NCBI RefSeq assembly: GCF_000003815.2
Contig: NC_049995.1
Location: 1,400,183 to 1,464,182, forward strand
DNA from: Branchiostoma floridae
Taxonomy: Eukaryota > Chordata > Leptocardii > Amphioxiformes > Branchiostomatidae
DNA: 64,000 nucleotides
Direction: 5' to 3'
Below are positions 45,101 through 53,700 of this stretch, piece after piece. The notes beneath the pieces were generated by a model, which saw only the letters and a list, made by a program, of their open reading frames with translations, made no database searches and was not told the origin of the DNA. How positions within the stretch are numbered: the first letter of the stretch is position 1; the number at the start of each line of letters is the position of its first letter. The position numbers were made by a program, and so were the translations under genes.

Positions 45101-48100
45101 ACCGTTCGATCACGCGTGGGCGCCATGTTGGATGATAACCTGGATGACTAGAACACAGAACGGCACCAGCAAAGTTACTTGCGGGTTCAAGTGTGCTGTT
45201 TTGTCTCCATTCTGTGAATCATTAAGTGATGTAGCCAAGGTTAGATATCAGGACAAAGTTGCAATAATACGTCTTGATCTATATACTTTTAAAAATGGCA
45301 CTTTTTTCAACGATCTAATGCTGGTGCCGATCGCAAGGATTTACTTTTGCGGTAGCGGGAAATGGAGTGTTCGCGGTGGTTTAGAGTTCGCGGTGAAGCG
45401 GCCTCGCAAAAACCGCGATCATTCACTGTACCTGGCCCGCTACCCTGGGTGATATCCTTTCACTGACAGGCGGCGTGCGGAGGACTAGCTACCAATCCCC
45501 ACCGCATGCGTGCACGAGCTGGCCCTCAATATCCACTTGCCTAACAAGGGGCAAGATTTAGCGCTTCCCCGACCCTAACTCCGTGAGGCAAGCGGATAGT
45601 GGGGGCCAGCGGGATAGTGGTATTAGATAAGTTCGTGCGCGCGTCTTTTTTCCGTATTTTGGCTTTGTCAACATGTGTATTAGAAAGGTCTGTTTACAAA
45701 ATTACAATTCAGTTGATCAACTAACGTTAAACATACGAATCAGGGCTGCTAGCGCTGACGTTATTGCGACAGACTGTAACGTTGCACTTAATACTGAAAA
45801 TTCAAACTCTGAGAATGCTTAGCACATGTTTAGTCAGATGCCAAATTGCGTTTAGTGCCCGTCGCGGCATGGACGTGACAGAACTCGACCAGACTTGTAG
45901 AAACTTCCCTCGTCACAAGCGCAAAGCTCGCTGGAAGATACGCCACACTTTGTCGATTCAGTACTAAAATCGTGCGAGATACGGAAAGGGGCTGTCAAAG
46001 TATTGTGTAAGGGTGCCGTCACACGTGCGTATATCTATGTAGACCTTACGAAAGTCTCTGTACTTTTGTCGTGTCTCAATAAAGAATCTTTATCAAAGTT
46101 CGTATGAGGTACCTATGGAATATTTGTCTCTATCAGGCTTGACATATCTCACTGGGAAAAAGCAGAAATTAAACAAATATAGACACTCAGATAACATGCT
46201 AGAGAAGTTAGTTGGCCGAGGGAGTATGGCCTTCGACCTAGCTAACTCCTCTGGCATGTTATCTGTATATATTTGTCCAATTTTATTTTCCCAGCGACCT
46301 GTGGAGCACAGTGGGGGCTAAGAATTTCATACGAACCTCATACGGACTTGAAAGTATACGCATGTGTGACCGCATCCTTCAGGTGCAGTCACACGAACGT
46401 ATATATCAAGTCCATATGAGGTCCGTATTGACGTTTTTCTTCATATGATCATACCAGTCGTATGCACAATACACACCTCACCTCATACTTTTAGGTAAGC
46501 GTACTGGGCCGTGCTGAGCGTAAAACTGACACAACGATTGAGATGCGCGTGAGGGGTGTATTGTGCCCGTTAACACGTGTACGTTCCGCATTGACATGTT
46601 TTGTCTTGCCTTAGGTAAAGTTTGCGACTGAAGAAATTTTTGTTTTGTTCTACCAGCTACACAATCGTGGGTAAAAAAAAAGTTCGAATTTCGTTCCTCG
46701 TGAACAAGCCAAACAATTTTTAATCCTCGCTTGATTATCGACAGAACATCGGGGGCAGTACTGGTGAAAATATCATTCACAGCTCAGGACGCGATGTGCC
46801 GTGTTTTATGAAGAAGAAATAGAACAAGCTTGCTGACATTTTCGTGTAACATGGTATACGTCCATGACATACCCTGTACCAGAAACCAACTTTCTCCCAA
46901 AAAAATGAAAAAAAAAAGCATGCACAAACTCCGCGGCAGGGCTACTGTTAGTGGGCTGGTAGGAGAGTGGTTTAATCAAGTTATTGAAAAGAGGACGGAC
47001 TGTAGGTAATGTTGTTGAATAGAAACGGCGAGTAGGCCGTATCCTGTGTTTATGGAACTCGCAGTTAGCACGGCAAACATCCAGTCCGTTTCTGAATAAA
47101 AAAGGCTTCTTTCCACGTACGAGTCCACCACGTGCAACACACTGCCGTGTGGAGATCGAGCCGCTTATCATCCAACATGGCCGTTCGAACGTTCGAACGC
47201 GACTGTGACGTCATTGTGAAAACGATCTATATGATGTTAGCTGCGTTTCAAGCTCCCTTATACCAGAGGCGGGCAAGCCGAATTGAGCCTTTCTGATTGG
47301 CCTTTTATAGGTGTCGCCTAGCCCTGGGTTTGGGGGGGGGGGGGGTGGAGGGGCCTTCCAAAAAAGGCGGCGATTGGAAAAAATAACTTGAATGTAGTTT
47401 GCATCAAGAAAGATAGCTTTAGAACCTTGGTCCTCTTCCAAATGGCTTCTTTATCCAGTAGAGTGTGATACAAGAAAAATAACAATAGTAACGCCCCTTG
47501 GAAATGTAGACCCGTCCGTTACCATGGTAACGGAAATAGGTACACGGCGTAATCTGCAGCCAAAAAATGCGGGGTGGCGCCCGGTTATAAACCCTTTTCA
47601 AATTTTTGCTCCAGTGCTATTCCTTGATTTTTTATGCATATTTTTCATTTTTATTTAAGGTCTCATTGATGAGTTTCTTCTTCCCATAGACTTCTATGTA
47701 TTAATTCGTGGTTTAGATGGGCGCGTTCATAATGAAGCTACGTGAAATTTCAGCAGATTTTTCATTCCATGTCGAGCACATTTACCCTATATCGTGGGAA
47801 AAAATTGCCAATGTAAACTATACGTAGGAACTTTTTTTTATAGCAATTACAAACTACGATTAGTCAATCCCCACAAAAGGCACTTTTTCGCTGCTATTGT
47901 ACAACCGCACCACTCAGAACCCACGACTGTGTACCTCCGACCTAGCGCGCGGCTGCAAAACTTTACCTGCTAATTTCTTCAGTTACAAATAAGCTTTCAC
48001 CAATCTAACTTTTGAGATCAGTTCCGCTGGCTGAAAGGGAATTTCTCACCACTAAAAACATGCGTCCGTGCAGCCGTTCATTTTTGGCTCGGATCTCTTT

Positions 48101-48378
48101 TAGGGTCCCCACTAGCGGAGTAATACATCAATGAGACCTCAAGTGCTGTGTGCTGTGTTTGCAAAACATCGCCCCCCTCCCCACACTTACAGAATACGAA
48201 CTATTACTAAAAACTCTACTGAGAAAATTAAAAAGGTTTAATGATACAGAGCCAGACGCACCTTTAGGTTCGCCGACGCATCGTTCATGGGAGTCCATGT
48301 GCTGAACTTCATTCCGGAGTCAGCAGAAGGCGACGCGTTGGCGAATTTCATACGAGAAGTTCGCAAGTCTACCGCCAT
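36112..48378 (-). CDS. FBXO16: F-box only protein 16-like SCF substrate receptor
   Basis: Eight coding exons on the minus strand: 48378-48262, 43060-43025, 42078-41872, 41376-41212, 40908-40721, 37635-37533, 37064-36863, 36182-36112. They total 1089 nt (362 aa) with matching phases. Landmarks are STWTPMN in exon 1, VFEERRELVNKW in the 36-nt exon 2, FEKWTDAQRKKVLEDLVNRC, the F-box (about residues 98-140) with LPRVVCLYIFSHLDPRSLCR, then CWYWKYLSELDQLWMPKCLR and PFEQGIWKRHY. This order matches vertebrate FBXO16 (292 aa). The F-box should bind SKP1 in an SCF ubiquitin ligase; the substrate is unknown. The C-terminal part (RFNYLDN, then basic and polar sequence) is longer than in vertebrates and ends in an acidic ESDDDEW. 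Exon 1 is head-to-head with Staufen. The 5.2-kb first intron contains the composite MITE. Confidence 0.92.
36480..36815. repeat. CA-rich microsatellite in FBXO16 intron
   Basis: ACACACATGCACAC-type repeats with 'ccacatgatgcacaca' interruptions lie in the intron between exons 7 and 8. All open frames here on either strand (up to 181 codons, partly overlapping exon 7) are repeat shadows. Confidence 0.9.
37098..37203 (-). mobile_element. SINE fragment
   Basis: On the minus strand there is a diverged tRNA-like head with 'ggtgcaacagttagagc' and 'gaggttcaatac', followed by 'gggcac' and 'aaaaagcacttcacatgac', matching the first part of the SINE family. Confidence 0.5.
37920..38436 (-). mobile_element. 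Full-length tRNA-derived SINE with (GAT)n tail
   Basis: On the minus strand it starts GTGGGACCGCGTAGCGCAGT, with B box GGTTCGAACCC, then 'aggaaaggcactttacaca', 'ggataggacgttaaatgg', 'cacgttaaagaaccc' and 'ggtgattcacttcaaatcac'. It ends in 'aatgatgatgatgatgtgat'. Total length is about 515 bp. It lies in the FBXO16 intron between exons 5 and 6 and is the most complete copy in the window. Confidence 0.85.
38584..39291. mobile_element. TIR element family D, copy 2, with nested hAT-like piece
   Basis: The ends match copy 1 ('catgttgatttgattatat' and its complement 'atataatcaaatcaacatgg'). Inside, about 38699-39080 begins TAGGGGTGGGTACCAGTACA and ends near 'acagtaccggtcacta', a hAT-like element related to 5617-6062. 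The remaining interior shares 'caacctttctgacctctta' and 'ttcatgccgcaggcaactttttt' with copy 1. Confidence 0.8.
39330..40625. mobile_element. Tandem palindrome-bearing repeat (X-P-X-P)
   Basis: A 280-bp block X ('cctgtgacgcgaaaacgttc' to 'tcgcatcaaaacag') occurs at about 39333-39600 and 39754-40015. After each comes a palindromic block P bounded by AATACAACACGGTGTATTCC and its complement and containing 'tcccgcgggtcg' and 'cgacccgcgg' arms. The second P is split by a 442-bp hAT-like MITE. A diverged P end is also present at about 35884-35920. No coding capacity is recognised. Confidence 0.8.
40068..40509. mobile_element. hAT-type MITE with 8-bp target duplication
   Basis: The TIR TAGTGGTGCGTACCTAAA is mirrored exactly at the right end as TTTAGGTACGCACCACTA. 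The 8-bp sequence GTCTCAGC lies at 40060-40067 and again at 40510-40517. The interior repeats 'aagtccggact' in both orientations. The 8-bp duplication and TAG..CTA ends are diagnostic of the hAT superfamily. It is inserted in the second palindrome of the X-P tandem. Confidence 0.93.
41565..41871 (-). repeat. 26-bp minisatellite starting at the FBXO16 exon 3 donor
   Basis: On the minus strand the unit CAGGTGGGTTGTAGTG + CAGGTGTGGT is repeated about 12 times, directly from the authentic donor CAG|GTGGGT of exon 3. It fills 300 of the 495 bp of intron 3. Each unit carries another potential 5' splice site of the same sequence. Confidence 0.93.
43357..43696. mobile_element. Two tandem MITEs with TACAGTCAAACCTGT ends
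   Basis: The first element, 43357-43512, starts TACAGTCAAACCTGT and ends ACAGGTTTGACTGTA. The second, 43540-43696, has the same ends. Interiors contain 'tatagtggcc' in both orientations. A decayed relative with 'caaacaggtttgactgtat' is at about 57177-57196. They lie in FBXO16 intron 1. Confidence 0.85.
44148..44627 (+). mobile_element. 480-bp MITE, left copy of a pair
   Basis: The TIR is GGTCTCATTGATG / CATCAATGAGACC. By eye the element is identical over all 480 bp to 47659-48138, in the same orientation. It is flanked by TCAA on the left and TTAA on the right. No open frame of note. Confidence 0.9.
44632..45074. other. Sequence between left MITE and inner TIR element
   Basis: About 440 bp without recognised coding or repeat structure. 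It includes 'gcgccacctagcggcgg'. It is part of the segment carried between the two identical MITEs. Confidence 0.5.
45520..45610. repeat. GC-rich hairpin
   Basis: The left arm GCTGGCCCTCAATATCCACT continues TTGCCT. The right arm AGGCAA precedes GCGGATAGTGGGGGCCAGC. They pair over about 25 bp with four or so mismatches or wobbles around a 40-bp loop. Confidence 0.7.
46009..46379. mobile_element. Nested MITE with GTCACAC-type ends
   Basis: AAGGGTGCCGTCACACGTGC at the left is mirrored by 'gcatgtgtgaccgcatcctt' at the right. Within is a strong palindrome (46165-46292, 'gataacatgc' to 'gcatgttatc') and a repeat fragment shared with 8840-8905. A related end 'caggtgcagtcacacgaacg' follows at once at 46380. 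Confidence 0.75.
47659..48138 (+). mobile_element. 480-bp MITE, right copy of a pair
   Basis: Same length, orientation and, by eye, sequence as 44148-44627. It is flanked by TTAA on the left and TCAA on the right, the reverse of the left copy. It lies 124 bp from FBXO16 exon 1. Confidence 0.9.
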
Positions 48379-49575
48379 GATGGAATTTCAAAATGTTATC
48401 TGCTGTGCATGATGGGATAGGTAGTCTCCTCCAGGCTCCTTTGGGAGTTTACATAGCCTCTACCAGGCTCCGTGGATAGGTGGTCTAATTGTAGAAAGTG
48501 GAGAAATAGAGTCGACAGTACGCTAGGGAAGTCGGCCGGCCAGAAGAATCATTTCCTCTTGAATGTGGCACGTGTCAGTCGTCTTCACAGTCATGACAGT
48601 AGCCAATCAGTTCTGGTGTCTCCTCTCCTACATCGCCCGAATGGACTATTCCACTAAGATATCGGGGAGTCACATAATGTTGATATACAAATGTATCTGG
48701 AGTAGAATAATGCCCAAAGGCAGACCAATGAAGTAAAACTAACTAAATAATTATAATTCTAGATTAATGTGTAATTGAAATCAATCATTATATTAGATCC
48801 TAACCTTTCCCAATATATTACGGAATGTTCCCCTTAAAAGTGGTATAGCCGGATCTCTTCACTGTGGGTTTGAAGACGGCATGTGCACATGCTGGTCTGA
48901 ATTCTCTTTAGTGTTTGCCGATGTAAGTGCCCCTTTCTCTAAAATTTCACATTTTCTACGGAGTCTCCAGAGCTCCAGATCTTTCCGGACCCTTCTACTT
49001 CGTCTGTGAGTGACCAGAAAAGGTGAGATTCCCGCCCATGTCTAGGCTGGGGTACGTGTTGGTGCCCAGCTGTCGTCTGAACTCGTCACCACCGTGACGT
49101 CACCAGACTCCCCAGCCATAGCTCGCTTTTCCTGACTGTCCCACTTTCTAAATTCTAGTCTATCTCTATGTGTCAACCAGGTCAATTTATGATATATCAA
49201 CAGACTGATTTTCTGTGTAGCCTTCTCTCTGCTGTTTGTGATTTGAACAAGCAACCAACATACTTTGAATAATTTCTTGCACCTTTCATTGTAAATCTGA
49301 CGGGTTGCATATTATCAATAGTCTCTACCACAGGTACCAAACTAAAATATAGGGATAAAAATTTGCCAGGGAACTCAAGGGGAGTTTTGCTACCAGAGGA
49401 GTTGGTCGGCCCTGCAGCGAAGGGAAAACATGAACCTTAGTGAGGATTGACTCCCCTGGCCAATTTCCCTATTTTTTTTTTTACGAATTCACTGATCCCC
49501 ATATCCCTGTAGGAAGGCCTGATGGAGGCTAGCATATAAGCACTTTCACAGAGATCAGAACGCTTGTGTGGCAAG

Positions 49576-49731
49576 AGGAATTCTAGGTAATATGTCAACT
49601 CAAAGGTAAAGGCCTACAAATAGAAAAACAGTCCTTGTCTCAACCATTGTTTTGATTTGCATATTAAAATCCAGACGGATTTTGTTTTCTTTTTCTGGGC
49701 CTTTACCTTTGACATATTACCTGGAATTCCT
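49576..49731. mobile_element. Short MITE
   Basis: AGGAATTCTAGGTAATATGT, then 'caactcaaaggtaaaggcc' at the left, is mirrored by 'ggcctttacctttgacatattacc' (in two blocks) and 'tggaattcct' at the right. The interior is AT-rich with no coding potential. It lies between FBXO16 and Staufen. Confidence 0.8.
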
Positions 49732-50199
49732 GTCGATGTACATGTGTCCTGATATCTGTATAATAATTAATAAGGGCTTATTGTAGTCAAGGGGTTTGAC
49801 AACTGAGGCTATTACTAGTATTAGCAGGATGATCCTGTCAAGAAGACTTTTTCATGCATTATCGACAGGATGACCATACCTGATGATGTCCTGATCTGAC
49901 CTAGTTTTTAATAATGTTGGACTGGTGCACCTGGATTTTGTAGGTTTATGTATGTACAGGTACAGGTAACATTAGATATAACATTAGCACATTAGTATAA
50001 CGTTACAGCGTATTTTTTATGCCTCAGAAAAAGAAACCTTGTCCTTTTTTATTTTCAGAACCTTTCTTGTATCAGAGTAGAACAGAGTAACGTTACTTGT
50101 TTATAAGGTGTTGCTAACAATAGAATTTCAAAATTGGGTGTTACAGCCCCATTTAAAAATGTTCAGCCCTATTGTCTTTGAATATTGTTTTGCTACTTA

Positions 50200-50510
50200 T
50201 CGCCATGAAAAATGGAGATATAGTTTCGGGTACATGTCTGTCTGTCTGTGTGTATGTGTTTCTGGATTTTTGTAGTCAGCATAACTCAAGAACCTCAATA
50301 TGGATTAAAATGATATTTGGTATGTGGGTTGGGGTTGGTAAGATTAAGGTCAGGGTCAATTTCTGGCAGAACTGCAATTTTTTGTATCTTTTGACCTTGA
50401 CATGGTATGGTCTTTATTTTGGCAGATAGCTTGTAATGTAAGAAGGAGGTAGTGTAGGTTTGGGCTCCCTAGAAGCTTACTCTGGAACTGCATGGGGCAT
50501 TATTATCCAT
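50200..50510 (+). repeat. Interspersed repeat family A, most complete copy
   Basis: In order: 'gccatgaaaaatggagatat', 'tgtctgtctgtctgtgtg', 'cataactcaagaacctcaat', 'tatggattaaaatgatattt', 'tggcagatagcttgtaatgt', 'gtgtaggtttgggctccct', 'ctggaactgcatggggca'. The 85-codon frame over it is a shadow. Confidence 0.55.
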
Positions 50511-50735
50511 TATTACAGTGTTATCCATTATATATAGGACTCAAATGCATGTAACGTATGTAGTTTGTGGCAGGTGGACGATAAGTAGATACTAATTATG
50601 CAAATAATTCCCTAATTTGCATAATTGTATGCAAAGTACATGTTCGGTTGGAAATTGGTTGGAAATGTACATGGCCTCCTCCTTTATGTAAAACTAAAAG
50701 TTGTTTCTTCTTTGTTGCAGTGACTTCTTTCCACC

Positions 50736-53700
50736 ATGTCCCAGCTGCCGCAGACAGCCTCTCCAACTCTCCCAGGAGCCCCTCCTGCTGGTGCACCCCC
50801 TGCACAGGGGGGGATGAATCCCGCCCCAGGGATCATCACCCCCACCCAGGGGGCAGCTGGGGTCTCCCCTGCTGTTACTGGGTCTACACTTGCCAATGGT
50901 ACATGTTTCATCACTGTCTTTATTACCTCCATGAACCTGAATGATTAGTTTGAATACTTGCAGCTGCATGCACCTAGTTGATACTGATAAAGTAATTCTT
51001 CAATCAGTGACTCTTGAAAACACTTAAAACATGTATCTCCAAATTTTCCATGTCTACTCAGTACATCTTGATCATGGAATAACTAGTCCCGTGAGACCAT
51101 GAGACTAGGTCCAAGACTGCATGGATCTTCTCTTAAAATATCTATGCATGATGAACAAAATGACTAATAAACTGATAGTTGTACCAACTACTGATTAACT
51201 GAGTATCTTAAACCAGCTCAGGCAAGAAGAAGATATAGTCATGCCTTCAAGTACCAAAGTATTCAACCAAGGATGATATGTTCAAAGAGGGTCTGCATGG
51301 GGGGTCTCGACAACGATTTACGCTGAATTTAGAAGAATCCCTTACGTATTACGCTAAATCAAGGAAGGCAATTACGCTAAATTTGGTGGCCTTGCTACGA
51401 ATAACGTAGATACGATGGTTTTCCCTACGAGTTGAGGGAAATAAAAATAGGCTGCCTATGCCTTACGGAAAAGAGCATGCAGACCCTCTTCAAATACTAA
51501 GTCTTGTTCTATCGATAGAATTCATTGCTATCAAGCACAGTAGGCTCATCCTCACAAGATAGCTTCAGTCAGATGTGCATTTAAGGTTAGGTGTGAAAAG
51601 TTGTTAAGTTAAATTTGACCCACTGCTGCCATGCCATGTGCCTGCAAAGCTGGTTTGTTACGCCAAAGGGCAGTCATACCGGCTATATGATATACCCAAT
51701 ACAGAAAATGACAGGTACACTAGTACTTGACAGGTATACTTTACTTGACAAGTTGTGTCGAAACCTTTTGGTGTTGGAGCTCGTAGAGGTATTTGCCAAA
51801 AGATGTTTTAATGGTAAATATACAACAGTTTCCACTTGGCCCCTGACTTTCACAGATTGTCACACACTTTTTCAGCTGATAACTATTCGACCCTCGGTCA
51901 CTTTTATGGTACAAAAAAAAATTCCCATATAGCCCCTCCCAAAATGCTAATAGTAGGACACTTTATATCAAATAAAGAAAAATTTCCATGTGCTGGAATC
52001 ACTACAGGTATCAGTAGGACAGCAAGCAGGCAGGACGATATGCATGCATCCAGATGTGCATTCATTACGCATGCATGCTGTGACGAGAAGAAAAAACAAA
52101 ATCCTTAATATTTTGTATGTGTTTATTCCAGGCACTGTTGTGACAGGTCATCCTGCTGTCCCCTCCAACATGGCAAACCCCAAAGAGAAAACCCCCATGT
52201 GTCTGATTAATGAGTTAGCCCGGTATAACAAGATCCAACCACAGTACAAGCTCATTACTGAAACTGGACCGGCCCACCAAAAGGTAGGGGTTTTGGGTAC
52301 TTCAAAGTCTTAGGTCCCAATTTGAAAATGTTCATGGTGACTAGAGTGGATTCCAAGTCACCGAGAGGGTTTTGAAATAATATTTGTAATAAGTTTGAAC
52401 TATTCTAAGCAAAAGAACATTTCAGTCACTGAAGTTCTAAATTGTACAAACAATTGAAAATGAAAGTTTGAACATGTTTGAACCTATCTACATATGTTGG
52501 AAACATTGGGAAATTAATGGTACAAATATCTCTTTATTTAGAACAATTTAGAAACATCTATGTGTTTTTGTTATTGTTGGAACATGTGATCATATGTTCC
52601 AACAATTTGCGCCATTTTTTTCCTCCATAAAAACTTTTATTATCCCAATAAACAATGCTGCTAATATGGGCCTTTTGTTCGGGTCTTCTATCTTTAGATT
52701 TTCTTTCGTAGACACTAGTGGCTCTTTTGTGAAAAGCTGTCAGACAGACACAATTTCCTGTACTTGGCAGGGATGTGTGAATTGCCCTCTTCCCAGCCCA
52801 CTGACCCGGTTTCATCATTTTGTTTCACTGTTCGAACATATGATCACATTTGATCACAAATGATGAATCTATGTTGGAACAGTTTAGAAACTAACAGAAA
52901 TAATGGATTTGATGTTAGAAACGTTTCTAACATGTATGAACACTATAGAACATATTTAGAACATCACACAGATGTTATAAATAGTTCTAAACAGTTACTT
53001 ATCACATTTAGAATGTTATAAAGATTTTCAAAATGTTGGAACAAAAGGCAAGAAAGACCCTCTTGGTAATGTGGAATCGACTCTACTTCAATGCAAACTT
53101 AAAACTACTGCAAAGTTTTGTTCTGTATACTCCCCACCTTCCTCTTGTCTACGTGCTATATGTATATACTATACATTGTGCAGTATTGTTGTATGTGTTG
53201 GAGACGCCTATTACGATTAAAGTCGCGAACGCTAACACATGCGCACCAATTGCATCTTTGAAGATTGAATACATTTAACAAGTGCTACGTATGCAGAGGG
53301 TAGATAGGGCTAGATCATCAGTGACGGTTCTGCAGAATCCCTTAAAGTTAGGTCTGTCCGTAGTGAGGTTTCCAACTGGTTTCCAGTACTGTACAGTGTG
53401 TGGCTATAGGCTAGCACTATCACAAGCTCAAAACCACCTCATACTCTCCGTATTGTGAAGTAAATCCCTGCCAACTTAAATGCATTTACAGTACAGAATC
53501 CCCTTACAGCAAACACTGTGTTTTGCTGCCATAATGCGATGCTGCATCATGTTTCTCTCACTATACACTGAAGAGGGGAAAATATAGTGGTTTTACTATT
53601 GCATTTTGGTCAAACCGTATATATTGGATCTCGTTGGCCAAGGTTAAAAAAATAGAAAATAAAGAATTTGAAGATTTTGAAACAGAGAATCCCTGCCTAC

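Larger units (their letters stand above)
45075..47228. mobile_element. 2.15-kb element with long imperfect TIRs
   Basis: The left end AGATCGTTTTCACAGAACG, then 'cgttcga' repeats and 'gccatgttggatgataa', is mirrored by the right end 'ttatcatccaacatggcc', 'cgttcgaa' repeats and 'tgtgaaaacgatct'. The arms are about 65 bp. The interior has no transposase: the longest frame (45132-45452, 106 codons) shows no domain. It contains a hairpin and a nested MITE. Confidence 0.75.
48379..50720. promoter_or_regulatory. FBXO16-Staufen divergent intergenic region
   Basis: FBXO16 starts leftward at 48378 and Staufen's first visible coding exon opens at 50721, so both promoters, and at least one non-coding Staufen exon, should lie here. 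I see no TATA box or CpG-dense core that fixes either start. The interval also holds a MITE (49576-49731) and a family A repeat (50200-50510). Confidence 0.5.

Noticed and set aside
45132..45452. 106-codon frame as a transposase or host gene
   Set aside because: No domain or catalytic motif recognised; it lies inside a nonautonomous TIR element.
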